A DNA stretch of 37,476 bases from Actinomycetota bacterium (GTDB taxonomy: Bacteria; Actinomycetota; Acidimicrobiia; Spongiisociales; UBA5794). The stretch is taken from positions 1-37,476 of the forward strand of contig JASJXX010000017.1 in assembly GCA_030123765.1 (NCBI GenBank), read 5' to 3'. How positions within the stretch are numbered: position 1 is the stretch's first letter; each line of letters begins with the position of its first letter. The notes below the pieces were generated by a model that had not been told where the DNA came from, ran no database searches, and saw only the letters and a program-made list of their open reading frames with translations. A program made the translations under genes and the position numbers. This document shows positions 1 through 9,538 of this stretch, in pieces.

Positions 1-104
1 GTTGGTTCTCTGACCTCGTTGCGCTCGGCCATCTCTCCTTTATGTCGTGCTGTGATGACGATCCGCCTCGCGGAGCTCGTCGGAAGCCGCGGCCAGGCCT
101 GACA

Positions 105-1143
105 GGTTCTCACCGCGGGCTAGATGGATTCCGGGTAGATGCGGCCCATCAGATGACGAAGGATCCTCAGGGGCGCGACGATCCCCCTACTCCCGCCGAC
201 TACGTCCAGCCGTGGAGAGACATGGGGGAGTACGACAACTTCCTGCACGTCTACGACGTGGGCCACCCCGACGTCTACGAGGAGGTGCACCGAGAGTTTC
301 GTGCCACTCTCGAGGAGAATGACGGTGATCGGCTCGCGGGTGGTGAGATGCACGTCTTCGACACACCCGAGTGGGCCTCCTACTGCGGCGAGAATCTTGA
401 CCAGCTCCAGATGCCGTTCAACTCTCACCTCTTCGCCGCAGAGTGGGATGCGGCGAGTGTACGGGGAGCCGTCGAGGCCGCCCTGGGGCAGACACCGGAT
501 CTAGGCTGGACCAACGGGAACCTCGGCAACCACGACGAGATCCGGATGGCGACCCGCCTCGGAGAGAGCGACGCCCGCATCGCCGCTCTCCTTCTCCTCA
601 CTCTTCGCGGGTCCCCGTTCCTCTACTACGGTGACGAGCTCGGCATGACCGAGACCGAGATCGCACCGGGGGAGGGCCGAGACCCGTGGGGCGCGAACGT
701 CGACTGCCTGAGCCGGGACGGCTGTAGAACCCCAATGCAGTGGGACGGTTCGCACAACGCTGGCTTCGAGGTCCGGGGAGCCATGGCTCCCCGTCAACGC
801 CAATCACAAGACGGTGAATGTCGGAGCGGAGTTGGAGAGCGAAGACTCGATGCTCAGCCTCTGCCGGCGTCTCCTCACCTACCGAAGAGGCTCCGACCAT
901 CTCCGCCTCGGTTCGTACCGAACCCATCCGGCGTCGAACGACGGGGTCTACATGTTCGAACCGTCAACCGACTCCGGACGAGTCATCGTCGCGATCAATT
1001 TCACCGACACGGTGCAGGTGGTCGACGTCGGTTCCGGACAGGTCGTGAGCTCCACGACGACTGGCGCGGAGCCCACCGCCGGCCCCGAGGGTCTTGTCCT
1101 ATCCACGAAAGAGGCGGTAATCGTCGAAGCCGGCGACACCTGA
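105..1143 (+). pseudogene. GH13 alpha-glucosidase, 5' end missing, frameshifted
   Basis: This is the C-terminal half or more of a glycoside hydrolase family 13 enzyme of the alpha-glucosidase/oligo-1,6-glucosidase type, which hydrolyses alpha-glucosidic bonds in short oligosaccharides. Three catalytic regions are visible: nucleophile Asp in GLDGFRVDAAH (codon 138-140), the acid/base Glu in LAGGEMHVFD, and the third Asp in NLGNHDEIR. GSPFLYYGDELGM and RTPMQWDGS follow as in the family. The frame breaks at a run of four G at 775-778. Removing one G joins it to the next frame, which continues as EPWLPVNANHKTVNV and ends at the TGA at 1141-1143 with a normal C-terminal beta domain. Upstream of about 114 no frame reads as GH13, so the gene start is lost or the left edge is poor sequence. 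The family call is firm. Whether the frameshift is biological or an assembly error cannot be told from one sequence. Confidence 0.8.
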
Positions 1144-1146
1144 TCG

Positions 1147-1198
1147 GGCGGGGTGCCGATCCCTTCAGCGCCCCGCCGCCTGCTGAGCAGCCCTCAGC
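1147..1198. terminator. two hairpins between convergent genes
   Basis: A 7-bp GC-only stem (1147-1153 with 1171-1177) and a second 6-bp stem GCTGAG/CTCAGC (1182-1187 with 1193-1198) lie between the end of the glucosidase gene and the end of sucD; the second overlaps the sucD stop codon. They could end transcripts from both sides. There is no U-tract, so intrinsic termination is only a suggestion. Confidence 0.3.
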
Positions 1199-2120
1199 GG
1201 CTCATCGCCTCGAGCATCGCTGTCCCCATGTCGGTCGGTGTCGGAGCAATCACAACACCCGCATCTTCAAGTGCGGTGATCTTGGCCTCAGCAGTTCCCT
1301 GGCCGCCAGAGATGATCGCCCCGGCATGACCCATCCGCTTCCCCGGAGGGGCGGTGGTACCCGCGATGAAGCCTGCAACCGGCTTGGTCATGTTCGCCTT
1401 GATCCACTCGGCCGCCTCTTCCTCGGCTGTACCGCCGATCTCACCGATCATCATGACGCCCTCAGTAGCAGGATCTTCGTTGAACAGGGTCAGCACATCC
1501 ACGAAATTCGTGCCGTTGACAGGGTCGCCGCCGATACCGATGGCGGTCGTCTGCCCCAACCCGTTGAGGGTCAGTTGGTGCACAGCCTCGTAGGTGAGGG
1601 TCCCGGAGCGTGAAACGACGCCGATCGTGCCGGGCGTGTGGATGTAGCCAGGCATGATCCCGATCTTGCACTCCTGGGGGGTGATGACCCCCGGGCAGTT
1701 CGGCCCGACGAGTCGAACGTCACGACCCTGCAGGTAGCGCTTCGCCAGGACCATGTCCGCCACCGGGATGCCTTCGGTAATCGTGATGATCAGAGGAACG
1801 CCTGCGTCGGCAGCTTCCATGATCGCGTCGGCAGCGAACGGGGGCGGCACGTAGATGACCGTCGCATTCGCGCCCGTCTCTGCAACGGCGTCGCGCACCG
1901 TGCTGAAGATCGGAATCTCAACGTCGTAGGTGTCCTGGCGCCCCTGGACCCCCGAACCGTCGGTGTCACCGGTGAATCGCTCCACCTGGCCGACCCTCGA
2001 TGGATGCACCGCACCAACGACGACCGTACCGTACGCAATCGCCTTGTCCGTGTGGAAACGCCCCGTCTCCCCTATGCCCTGGACGAGCACTCTCGTGTCT
2101 CTGTTGACGAGCACACTCAT
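1194..2120 (-). CDS. sucD: succinate--CoA ligase, alpha subunit
   Basis: Alpha subunit of succinyl-CoA synthetase, which with SucC interconverts succinyl-CoA + NDP + Pi and succinate + NTP + CoA in the TCA cycle. The phosphorylated active-site His is His265 in [23 protein letters not shown] and [10 protein letters not shown] are typical of the CoA-binding Rossmann domain and VGPNCPGVI of the ligase domain. At 308 aa it is longer than the E. coli protein (289 aa). The difference is about 19 extra residues, rich in G, D and Q, between VGAVHPSR and PIFSTV, where others have TPGKGG plus a few residues. The first glycine loop reads [10 protein letters not shown], one residue shorter than usual. 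The ATG overlaps the sucC stop as ATGA, so the subunits are translationally coupled. The subunit identity is clear; the altered CoA-site loop is unexplained. Confidence 0.95.
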   Translation of the reverse strand: MSVLVNRDTRVLVQGIGETGRFHTDKAIAYGTVVVGAVHPSRVGQVERFTGDTDGSGVQGRQDTYDVEIPIFSTVRDAVAETGANATVIYVPPPFAADAIMEAADAGVPLIITITEGIPVADMVLAKRYLQGRDVRLVGPNCPGVITPQECKIGIMPGYIHTPGTIGVVSRSGTLTYEAVHQLTLNGLGQTTAIGIGGDPVNGTNFVDVLTLFNEDPATEGVMMIGEIGGTAEEEAAEWIKANMTKPVAGFIAGTTAPPGKRMGHAGAIISGGQGTAEAKITALEDAGVVIAPTPTDMGTAMLEAMSR

Positions 2121-3340
2121 TCTGCCAGCTCCACGATCTTCACGGCTCCGTCTCTCATGTCGGTTGCACTCACCACGTTGAGGCCGGACTCGTCGATGAT
2201 CTGCTTGCCGAGTTCCACGTTCGTACCCTCGAGTCGCACGACGAGTGGCACCTGGAGACCGACCTCCTCGATGGCCGCCACAACTCCGTTCGCGATGATG
2301 TCGCAGCGCATGATGCCACCGAAGATGTTGATGAAGATGCCCTTCACATTCGGATCTTCGGTGATGATCTTGAAGGCTGCGACGATCTGATCCTTGTCGG
2401 CGCCCCCTCCCACGTCAAGAAAGTTGGCCGGCTCGCCTCCGACGAACTGGATGATGTCCATCGTGGCCATGGCGAGGCCGGCGCCGTTGACCATGCAGCC
2501 GATCGATCCGTCAAGTTTGATGAACGACAGCCCGTGCTCGGTGGCGGCCAGCTCGGCGGCGTCCTCTTCGGCTTCGTCGCGCAACGCGGCAACTTCGGGG
2601 TGCCGATACAGGGCATTGGCTTCAAAAGATATCTTGCCGTCGAGCGCGATCACCTGGCCGTCCGTAGTGACGACCAGCGGATTGATCTCGACGAGGTCTG
2701 TGTCCATCTCGATGGCGAAAGCAGTGAGATCCTTGAGGAACTTCACACCGTTCTTGAGCGCGTCGCCTTCAAGCTCGAGTTTGTAAGCGATACCTCGCGC
2801 CTGGAAATCGGTGAGCCCGAAAGCTGGATCGATCTCGATCTTGATGATCTTCTCCGGTGTCTCGTGTGCGACGACCTCGATCTCGGTGCCACCTTCGGTG
2901 GACGCCATGACAATGTTGCGGCTCGTGGATCGATCCAACAGCACCGAGAGGTACAGTTCGGTCGCGATCTCGATGCCCTGCTCGATGTAGAGGCGAGTCA
3001 CGACCCTGCCCTCATCACCGGTCTGGATAGTGACGAGGGTGGAGCCAAGCATCCAGGTAGCAAGTTCACGCACTCTCGCCTCGGCAGCTTCGACGCCCCC
3101 CTCAATGCCGTCGAGAACAACGTTCACGCCGCCAAGTTCCGGGTACTCCTTGAACCGTCCCTTGCCCCGGCCACCTGCATGAATCTGGGACTTGACGACG
3201 ACCACGGGGCTCCCCGAGGACTCGCTGAGTTGTCGCACCGCGGCAACGGCCTCATCGACGGTCGTGGCCATGACACCGTGAGGAACGGGGATGCCGCGTG
3301 CCTCCATGAGCGCCTTGGCCTGATACTCATGGATCTTCAC
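2117..3340 (-). CDS. sucC: succinate--CoA ligase, beta subunit
   Basis: Beta subunit of succinyl-CoA synthetase, with an ATP-grasp nucleotide-binding domain at the N-terminus ([20 protein letters not shown] start, [11 protein letters not shown] loop) and a C-terminal ligase domain with [12 protein letters not shown] and [12 protein letters not shown]. At 407 aa it is slightly longer than the E. coli protein (388 aa). The GTG start at 3338-3340 has a good Shine-Dalgarno sequence, AGGAGA, about 6 nt upstream. It lies 24 nt downstream of a methylmalonyl-CoA mutase-type B12 subunit and overlaps sucD by 4 nt, so the three genes probably form one operon around succinyl-CoA. The nucleotide preference (ATP or GTP) cannot be read from the sequence. 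Confidence 0.96.
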   Translation of the reverse strand: MKIHEYQAKALMEARGIPVPHGVMATTVDEAVAAVRQLSESSGSPVVVVKSQIHAGGRGKGRFKEYPELGGVNVVLDGIEGGVEAAEARVRELATWMLGSTLVTIQTGDEGRVVTRLYIEQGIEIATELYLSVLLDRSTSRNIVMASTEGGTEIEVVAHETPEKIIKIEIDPAFGLTDFQARGIAYKLELEGDALKNGVKFLKDLTAFAIEMDTDLVEINPLVVTTDGQVIALDGKISFEANALYRHPEVAALRDEAEEDAAELAATEHGLSFIKLDGSIGCMVNGAGLAMATMDIIQFVGGEPANFLDVGGGADKDQIVAAFKIITEDPNVKGIFINIFGGIMRCDIIANGVVAAIEEVGLQVPLVVRLEGTNVELGKQIIDESGLNVVSATDMRDGAVKIVELAE

Positions 3341-3364
3341 GTGTTCTCCTGATGAGTGACGGGT

Positions 3365-3754
3365 TCAGTCGGAAAATTGTTCATTGACCCAGGCTTGGAT
3401 CGCCTCGAGTGAAGTGCCCGGGCCGAAGATGTGGGAGATGCCTGCTGCAGTGAGCTTCGGGATGTCTGCTTCAGGGATAATGCCTCCACCGAACACGATG
3501 ATGTCCTCCGCGCCTCGTGCCCGGAGTTCTTCTACGACGCTCGGGAACAGCGTCAGATGGGCACCCGAGAGCGCTGAGAGGCCGACTCCGTCAACGTCTT
3601 CTTGGACCGCGATCGCAGCGATCTGCTCTGGCGTCTGGTGAAGCCCCGTGTAAATAACCTCACACCCGGCGTCGCGCAGCGCCCGCGCGACGACTTTCGC
3701 GCCGCGGTCGTGGCCATCAAGGCCGGGTTTTGCGATGAGGATCCGGATCGGCAT
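3365..3754 (-). CDS. stand-alone B12-binding subunit of an acyl-CoA mutase (methylmalonyl-CoA mutase type)
   Basis: A 129-aa protein consisting only of a cobalamin-binding Rossmann domain. It has the DxHxxG signature as LDGHDRG near residue 13, where the His is the lower axial cobalt ligand. [14 protein letters not shown] and the GGGIIP loop complete the B12 fold. Such small subunits pair with a separate large TIM-barrel subunit in methylmalonyl-CoA, isobutyryl-CoA or ethylmalonyl-CoA mutases. No large subunit is encoded in this window. The neighbouring sucCD suggests the methylmalonyl-CoA to succinyl-CoA reaction, but this is inference. The ATG at 3752-3754 has no Shine-Dalgarno sequence. 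A TACCAT hexamer ends 8 nt upstream, consistent with a leaderless transcript. Confidence 0.9.
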   Translation of the reverse strand: MPIRILIAKPGLDGHDRGAKVVARALRDAGCEVIYTGLHQTPEQIAAIAVQEDVDGVGLSALSGAHLTLFPSVVEELRARGAEDIIVFGGGIIPEADIPKLTAAGISHIFGPGTSLEAIQAWVNEQFSD

Positions 3755-3762
3755 CGTCGAGA

Positions 3763-3768
3763 ATGGTA
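3763..3768 (-). promoter_or_regulatory. -10 element, leaderless promoter of the B12-binding subunit gene
   Basis: On the minus strand TACCAT is followed by 8 nt and then the ATG. It matches the actinobacterial TANNNT consensus and its position would put transcription start at or next to the start codon. No clear -35 was seen. Confidence 0.45.
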
Positions 3769-3811
3769 CTTGTCCGTCGCATCATTCAGCAGGGCAGCGC
3801 ATCAGACGATC

Positions 3812-3817
3812 TACCAT
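3812..3817 (+). promoter_or_regulatory. -10 element, leaderless promoter of the FetB-like gene
   Basis: TACCAT is followed by 7 nt and the GTG at 3825. It faces the TACCAT at 3763-3768 of the divergent gene, so this 70-nt gap would hold two back-to-back promoters. Confidence 0.45.
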
Positions 3818-3824
3818 GTGAATC

Positions 3825-4589
3825 GTGCTCGATGTGAGCGTACTCATCGTACTTGGATCCTCCCTGGCGCTCGTCGCCGCGGCGGTCGGCGTCTCGATCT
3901 ATCTCAGGTTGGGTATTGAACGGTCAATCGCCTGGGCTTCGGTCCGAGCTGCGGTGCAGCTCACAACGGTGGGGGTGCTTCTCTCCCTCCTCCTCGAGTC
4001 TGGATGGGACTACCTCCTCGCCCCCCTGTGGATCGTCGCAATGGTCGGCATCGCGGGAGTCATCGTCTCCCGCAGGGCTGGGACACGTGCAGTGGCACCC
4101 GCAGCGATGCTCGCCATCGGCGGCTCAACCGCACTCTCGCTCGCCATCGTGTTCGGGTTCGGCGTCCTTCCATCGGAACCGATCCAGATGATCGTCATTG
4201 CGGGGATCACGATCGGGAACGCTCTGCCGGCCACAGTGGTCGCCGTCGATCAGATCATGGTCAAGATGACCACCGACCGCCCGCAGGTAGAGGGCCTCCT
4301 CGCACTGGGCTTCAACGCTCGACAAGCAGCGCGCTTCGTGGTGAGGGAGTCAGCAAGGTTGGCGCTCCTCCCACAGATTGAACGGACGAAGATCGTCGGG
4401 CTTGTGGCCCTCCCTGGTGCCATGACGGGGCTGCTCCTCGCAGGTGTAGCACCGATCGATGCTGTCGTCATTCAACTAATCGTGATGTACCTCGTGCTCG
4501 GCACCGTTGCCGTGTCGGCGACCGTGGTCACCGTCGTGACAGCGTCAAACGTCTTCACTCCTGATCAGCGGCTCAAGGCAACGTTCTAG
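3825..4589 (+). CDS. fetB: FetB/YbbM-family (UPF0014) ABC transporter permease
   Basis: A 254-aa integral membrane protein with about seven hydrophobic segments, of the UPF0014 family. In E. coli the member FetB works with the ATPase FetA and is linked to iron export and oxidative-stress tolerance. Family signatures are seen: VIAGITIGNALPATVVAV, the cytoplasmic stretch EGLLALGFNARQAAR, and KIVGLVALPGAMTGLLLAGV with the conserved LPG and the ATPase-coupling region. The GTG start at 3825 is favoured by the -10-like hexamer 7 nt upstream; a GTG at 3834 is possible. No ATPase gene adjoins it, which is unusual, since fetA and fetB usually sit together. The transported substrate is not evident from sequence. 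Confidence 0.85.
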   Translation: MLDVSVLIVLGSSLALVAAAVGVSIYLRLGIERSIAWASVRAAVQLTTVGVLLSLLLESGWDYLLAPLWIVAMVGIAGVIVSRRAGTRAVAPAAMLAIGGSTALSLAIVFGFGVLPSEPIQMIVIAGITIGNALPATVVAVDQIMVKMTTDRPQVEGLLALGFNARQAARFVVRESARLALLPQIERTKIVGLVALPGAMTGLLLAGVAPIDAVVIQLIVMYLVLGTVAVSATVVTVVTASNVFTPDQRLKATF

Positions 4590-4650
4590 CTCTCAACGCC
4601 GCACGCGCGACGAGAAGCCGTGCCCGCCGCTCCCTCTGAAGGGGACCGTG

Positions 4651-6834
4651 TCAGCTGACCTTCTCGAGTGGTGCCCAGGCAAGCAGCAGGCGCTTCGATC
4701 CGTGCTCGTCGAAGAGCACCACAGCCTCGGCCCGGTCACCGGCTCCAACAACTTCGCTCACGATGCCCCTGCCCCAGTGCGAGTGCCTCACGGCATCCCC
4801 GACCGCTATGTCGGACTCGGACATGGTGCCGGCCGATGCGCGGGACACCATTGTCGGGCTCCGACGGGCCCGCTTCGCCTCTGACGTGAGATGATCGGGT
4901 ATCTCTGAGAGAAATCGGCTCGGAGCGTTGTAGTTGTTCTGGCCCCACAGGTTCCTGCTGACCGCTCTGGTCAGGTACAGTCTCTCCTCGGCACGCGTCA
5001 GGCCGACGTAGCAGAGCCGGCGCTCCTCCTCGAGCTCCATGGGGTTACCGAGGGACCGTACGTGAGGGAAGACGCCGTCCTCCATACCTGTGAGGAACAC
5101 GACCCGGTACTCGAGCCCTTTCGCGTTGTGGAGCGTCATGAGGGTCACGGCCGCAGCATCCTCGATGCCGTCGAGATCCGTGACCAGGCTGATCGATTCG
5201 AGGAACATCTGAAGCTTCCCTATGCCGTCGAGCTGGTTCCACTCTTCAGGCCCCATCGACGCCGGACCCGTCTCTTCGAACTCCGCCGCAGCAGTGAGCA
5301 GCTCCTTGAGGTTCTCCTCTCTGCCCATCGCTTCGATAGTCTTCTCTGCACGGATCATCTCGAGGTAACCGGTGTCGGTGAGCACCGCCTCGAGAGCGGC
5401 CTCAGGCCCCTCGACCGCCCTGGCTGTGAGCAACTCCATCACCGCAACAAACTCGCTCATCGCGTTCTGTGCCCTGGCAGTCAGCATGTGGATCTCATCC
5501 ACTCGTTGCAGGGCGTCGAAGAAGCCGATGCCCTGCGCTTCAGCGAACCGGTCGACGTGAGCGACCGACGTATCTCCGATGGAGCGTCTCGGAGTGTTGA
5601 TGACCCTCTTGACGGCGATCTGGTCATCGGGGTTCACGATCACCCTCAGGTATGCCAGGGCGTCCTTGACTTCCTTGCGGTCGTAGTACTTGAGACCACC
5701 GACGACTTGATAGGTGACGCCGAAGCGGACGAAGAGCTCCTCGATGACGCGGGATTGGGCGTTCGTGCGGTAGAACACGGCGACTTCGTCGAGGGCGATG
5801 CCGATGTCTTGAAGCCTCGCGATCTCTTCGGCGACGTAGGCGGCCTCCTCGCGCTCATCCTCTGCCTCGAACACGCCAATTCTCTCGCCTGCTCCGGTAT
5901 CGGTCCACAAGCGCATCGCCCTTCGACTGTCGTTATTCATGATCACGGCGTTGGCTGCGTCAAGAATCGTCTGGGTTGAACGGTAATTCTGCTCGAGGCG
6001 GACCACCTTGGCGTCGGGATAATCCTTCTCGAATTCAAGGATATTTCGCATGTCTGCGCCCCGGAACGCGTAGATCGACTGGTCAGAGTCACCAACGACG
6101 CAGACGTTGCGATGTGTCTCCCCGAGCATCTTGATGAGCAGATATTGGGCGCGGTTGGTGTCCTGGTACTCGTCGACAAGGATGTATCGGAAATAATTCT
6201 GCCATTTCACGAGCACCTCGGGGAACGCCTGGAAGATCTCTACGGTGAGCGTCAGGATGTCGTCGAAGTCGACGGCGGACGCTTCGACCAGTCGCTGTTG
6301 ATAAAGACGGTAGATGTCCGCAATCTGCTCGTGGTAGAAGCCGGAGTCCTGAGATGCAAATGTCTCATAATCGATGAGCTCATTCTTGGCCCGCGAGATG
6401 GCGTTCTTGATCTGCCTCGGTGGGAACGACTTCGGATCGAGGTCCAGGTCCTTGACGCACATCGCGATGAGACGGGTCGAGTCAGCTTCGTCATAGATCG
6501 AGAATGCGGAGCGATACCCGAGCCTGTGCACCTCCTGGCGAAGGATCCGTACGCACGCAGAGTGGAACGTTGACACCCACATGCCGTTCGCAACACGGCC
6601 AATCAGCCGGCCCACCCGCTCCTTCATCTCGCGAGCAGCCTTGTTCGTGAACGTGATGGCAAGGATCTCGTACGGCGAGACACCCAGGTCACGCACGAGA
6701 TGCGCAATGCGGTACGCAAGCACCCGGGTCTTGCCCGAGCCTGCGCCCGCAACGACGAGGACGGGGCCCTCGGTAGCGGCTACCGCCTCACGCTGCGTGG
6801 GGTTGAGGTCGACAAGCAGAGCAGAATCCGACAT
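4651..6834 (-). CDS. pcrA: ATP-dependent DNA helicase PcrA/UvrD
   Basis: Superfamily 1A 3'-5' DNA helicase of 727 aa, for repair, replication restart and clearing stalled RNA polymerase. All core motifs are present: Walker A VAGAGSGKTRVL (about residues 28-39), FTNKAAREMKERV, STFHSACVRILR, Walker B DEYQDTN, GDSDQSIYAFRGAD, LEQNYRST, TLHNAKGLEYRVVFL and YVGLTRAEERLY. The last 60 residues (VGDAVRHSHWGRGIVSEVV onward) are the Tudor-like domain that binds RNA polymerase in Gram-positive PcrA. The frame is open back to a TTG at 6921 overlapping the clpC stop. The ATG at 6834 was chosen because MSDSALLVDLNPTQREAV is the normal family start and a TACACT hexamer ends 8 nt before it. It lies downstream of clpC on the same strand. 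Confidence 0.95.
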   Translation of the reverse strand: MSDSALLVDLNPTQREAVAATEGPVLVVAGAGSGKTRVLAYRIAHLVRDLGVSPYEILAITFTNKAAREMKERVGRLIGRVANGMWVSTFHSACVRILRQEVHRLGYRSAFSIYDEADSTRLIAMCVKDLDLDPKSFPPRQIKNAISRAKNELIDYETFASQDSGFYHEQIADIYRLYQQRLVEASAVDFDDILTLTVEIFQAFPEVLVKWQNYFRYILVDEYQDTNRAQYLLIKMLGETHRNVCVVGDSDQSIYAFRGADMRNILEFEKDYPDAKVVRLEQNYRSTQTILDAANAVIMNNDSRRAMRLWTDTGAGERIGVFEAEDEREEAAYVAEEIARLQDIGIALDEVAVFYRTNAQSRVIEELFVRFGVTYQVVGGLKYYDRKEVKDALAYLRVIVNPDDQIAVKRVINTPRRSIGDTSVAHVDRFAEAQGIGFFDALQRVDEIHMLTARAQNAMSEFVAVMELLTARAVEGPEAALEAVLTDTGYLEMIRAEKTIEAMGREENLKELLTAAAEFEETGPASMGPEEWNQLDGIGKLQMFLESISLVTDLDGIEDAAAVTLMTLHNAKGLEYRVVFLTGMEDGVFPHVRSLGNPMELEEERRLCYVGLTRAEERLYLTRAVSRNLWGQNNYNAPSRFLSEIPDHLTSEAKRARRSPTMVSRASAGTMSESDIAVGDAVRHSHWGRGIVSEVVGAGDRAEAVVLFDEHGSKRLLLAWAPLEKVS

Positions 6835-6842
6835 TGGTAGCG

Positions 6843-6848
6843 AGTGTA
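6843..6848 (-). promoter_or_regulatory. -10 element, leaderless promoter of pcrA
   Basis: TACACT on the minus strand, 8 nt before the pcrA ATG, with no Shine-Dalgarno sequence between. It lies in the 83-nt gap after clpC, so pcrA may be transcribed separately. Confidence 0.4.
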
Positions 6849-6917
6849 CCGAGAGCCTGGTCACAGGCCTCAGCTCACCCTTACATGACGCAGCACGCAA
6901 CTTCGGGCTGCGCTCTC

Positions 6918-9419
6918 TCAATTCTCCGCGAGCTCCACCGGGGGCTTCGCCGGGGCCTCTATAGCTTCGAAGAAGAGTCTGTCCGTGTCATCTTCGTCAA
7001 TCGTCACAAGAACCGTGCTGCCCGCAGGGAACTCCCTGAACAGGACCTTCTCAGAGAGCGGATCCTCCAGGAGGCGCTGGATGGAGCGGCGCAACGGCCG
7101 AGCACCGAACTGCGGGTCATACCCCTTCTTGGCGAGCAGCTCCTTGGCGTCGTCCGTGAGCACGAGATCGAGTGCCTGGCTCTCGAGCTGATCTCGGACC
7201 CGGACGAGGAGAAGGTCGACGATCAATTTCACCTCGGCAACCGTGAGCTCGTGGAAGACGATGACTTCATCGACACGATTCAAGAACTCAGGACGGAAGT
7301 GGTTCTTCAACGCGTCCATCACCTTCTCGCGCATCTTGTCGTAGTTCTGCTCTCCGTCATCCTTGGCGAACCCGACCGTCTTCTTGCGAAGTTCTGCGGT
7401 ACCGAGATTCGACGTCATGATGATGACGGTGTTCTTGAAGTCGATCGTGCGACCCTGCGAATCGGTCAGGCGGCCTTCCTCGAGGATCTGGAGCAGGATG
7501 TTGAACACGTCCGGGTGGGCTTTTTCGATCTCATCGAAGAGCACGACTGAGAACGGCTTGCGCCGGACAGCCTCGGTGAGCTGTCCACCCTCGTCGTAGC
7601 CAACGTATCCAGGAGGCGACCCCACCAGCCGCGAGACGGCGTGCTTCTCCATGTACTCGGACATATCGATCTGGATGAGAGAAGACTCGTCGCCGAAGAG
7701 GAACTCTGTGAGAGCCTTTGCAGTCTCGGTCTTGCCGACGCCCGAAGGGCCGAGGAAGATGAACGAGCCGCCTGGCCGCTTCGGATCCTTCAGTCCCGCA
7801 CGCGTGCGCCTGATCGCCTTGGAGACGGCAGCGATGCCGTCACTCTGGCCGATGATACGTTTGTGGAGTTCTTCCTCCATGTTGAGGAGCTTCGCGGTCT
7901 CTTCCTCTGTGAGCCGGTGCACGGGGATGCCAGTCCACTGGGCAAGCACGTGCGCGATCTCTTCTTCGTCGATCGTCAATTTGAACCCGGGATCAGTTCC
8001 CGGAGACAGAGCCTCGGCGTCCGTGCGTTGAGCAACGAGCTCCCGCTCACGGTCGCGAAGCTGTGCTGCGCGCTCGTACTGCTGCGCGTTGACCGCTTCC
8101 CTCTTGTCGGATCGGATCTTGCCGATCTGATCGTCGATCTCCTTGACCTCGTCCGAGAGGCCGGAGCGAAGGAGCCGCATGCGGCTTCCCGCCTCGTCGA
8201 TGAGGTCGATGGCTTTGTCGGGAAGGAACCGGTCTGCGATGTAGCGGTCAGCGAGATTCGCCGCGTTGACGAGAGCCTGGTCGGTGAACTCAACCTTGTG
8301 ATGCTCCTCATAGGACTCCCGGAGGCCTGCAAGGATCTTGATCGTGTCGGCCACGGAGGGCTCCTCGACCTTGATTGGCTGGAAACGCCGCTCGAGTGCT
8401 GAGTCCTTCTCAAGGTACTTGCGGTACTCCTCGAGTGTCGTCGCTCCGATGGTCTGGAGTTCGCCTCGGGCGAGCATCGGCTTGAGGATGCTCGCTGCGT
8501 CGATCGCTCCCTCGGCTGCCCCTGCGCCAACGAGGGTGTGGATCTCGTCGATGAACAGGATGATGTCGCCGCGGGTGCGGATCTCCTTCAGGACCTTCTT
8601 GAGGCGCTCCTCAAAGTCACCGCGGTACCTCGAACCAGCGACGAGAGCACCCAGGTCCAGCGTGTAGATGTGTTTGCCCGTGAGCGTGTCCGGCACGGTC
8701 CCATCAACGATTTTCTGGGCGAGGCCCTCAACGATCGCCGTCTTACCGACGCCGGGTTCACCTATGAGCACGGGATTATTCTTCGTCCGTCGAGAGAGTA
8801 CCTGCATGACTCGTTCGATCTCTGTGACACGCCCGATCACCGGGTCAAGACGGTGCTCCCGAGCGAGCTGAGTGAGGTTTCGCCCGAACTGGTCAAGTAC
8901 GGCGGATCCCGACTTGGAAGCGCCCTCACCGCGCGAGCTCGAACCGCCCGGATGACCCGTTGAACGTTCTCCTTCCTCGCTCTGGATTCCTGAGAGGAGC
9001 TGGATCACCGTCTGGCGGACCTTCGTCAGCTCGGCACCAAGCTTTACAAGTACCTGTGCCGCCACCCCTTCTCCTTCACGGATGAGGCCGAGAAGGATGT
9101 GCTCGGTGCCGATGTAGTTGTGGCCGAGCTGGAGTGCCTCTCTCAGAGAGAGTTCAAGGACCTTCTTGGCCCTCGGTGTGAAAGGGATGTGACCGGTTGG
9201 GGCCTGGGAGCCCTGCCCGATGATGTCTACCACCTGGCTACGGACGGAGTCGAGATTTGTACCGAGGCTCTCGAGCGCGCGGGCCGCGACGCCCTCGCCT
9301 TCGTGGATGAGTCCCAGCAGGATGTGCTCGGTGCCGATGTAGTTGTGGTTCAAGAGACGCGCCTCTTCCTGAGCCAGTACAACGACCCTACGGGCCCTGT
9401 CTGTGAAGCGCTCGAACAC
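6918..9419 (-). CDS. clpC: ATP-dependent Clp protease ATP-binding subunit ClpC
   Basis: HSP100 AAA+ unfoldase of 833 aa that feeds substrates to ClpP. The order is: two Clp_N repeats (each with [15 protein letters not shown] or [15 protein letters not shown]), D1 ATPase with Walker A GEPGVGKT and Walker [11 protein letters not shown], a UVR-type middle region ([15 protein letters not shown]), D2 ATPase with GPSGVGKT and [12 protein letters not shown], and the C-terminal D2-small domain. The frame is open to an ATG at 9428, but the GTG at 9417-9419 is preferred. It gives the canonical start [20 protein letters not shown], and AAAGGG lies 9 nt upstream, whereas that motif directly abuts the ATG. 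In M. tuberculosis clpC1 lies close to the lysS-coaX-panC cluster, also found here. The ClpP partner is not in the window. Confidence 0.96.
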   Translation of the reverse strand: MFERFTDRARRVVVLAQEEARLLNHNYIGTEHILLGLIHEGEGVAARALESLGTNLDSVRSQVVDIIGQGSQAPTGHIPFTPRAKKVLELSLREALQLGHNYIGTEHILLGLIREGEGVAAQVLVKLGAELTKVRQTVIQLLSGIQSEEGERSTGHPGGSSSRGEGASKSGSAVLDQFGRNLTQLAREHRLDPVIGRVTEIERVMQVLSRRTKNNPVLIGEPGVGKTAIVEGLAQKIVDGTVPDTLTGKHIYTLDLGALVAGSRYRGDFEERLKKVLKEIRTRGDIILFIDEIHTLVGAGAAEGAIDAASILKPMLARGELQTIGATTLEEYRKYLEKDSALERRFQPIKVEEPSVADTIKILAGLRESYEEHHKVEFTDQALVNAANLADRYIADRFLPDKAIDLIDEAGSRMRLLRSGLSDEVKEIDDQIGKIRSDKREAVNAQQYERAAQLRDRERELVAQRTDAEALSPGTDPGFKLTIDEEEIAHVLAQWTGIPVHRLTEEETAKLLNMEEELHKRIIGQSDGIAAVSKAIRRTRAGLKDPKRPGGSFIFLGPSGVGKTETAKALTEFLFGDESSLIQIDMSEYMEKHAVSRLVGSPPGYVGYDEGGQLTEAVRRKPFSVVLFDEIEKAHPDVFNILLQILEEGRLTDSQGRTIDFKNTVIIMTSNLGTAELRKKTVGFAKDDGEQNYDKMREKVMDALKNHFRPEFLNRVDEVIVFHELTVAEVKLIVDLLLVRVRDQLESQALDLVLTDDAKELLAKKGYDPQFGARPLRRSIQRLLEDPLSEKVLFREFPAGSTVLVTIDEDDTDRLFFEAIEAPAKPPVELAEN

Positions 9420-9473
9420 GTCTCTCATCCCTTTAAATAGCCGTGGCGCTCCGATTGCCGGTGCGCCTCGCGG

Positions 9474-9479
9474 AGTATA
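9474..9479 (-). promoter_or_regulatory. -10 element upstream of clpC
   Basis: TATACT on the minus strand about 55 nt before the clpC start codon, followed by a leader with a Shine-Dalgarno sequence. It is the best sigma-A-like -10 in this divergent gap. No convincing -35, HspR or ClgR operator was recognised. Confidence 0.4.
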
Positions 9480-9538
9480 GGTATCGATCTACTCTACGCC
9501 GGTGATACGGTGGCCCGCTCCAGATCTGTCGGGTCTCC

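Noticed and set aside
779-1613. Continuation of the first reading frame beyond the glucosidase break
   Set aside because: After 778 it no longer reads as GH13 and runs antisense into sucD; the glucosidase continues in the neighbouring frame.
6835-6921. TTG start of pcrA overlapping the clpC stop
   Set aside because: The extra 29 residues are not family-like and the ATG at 6834 has promoter support.
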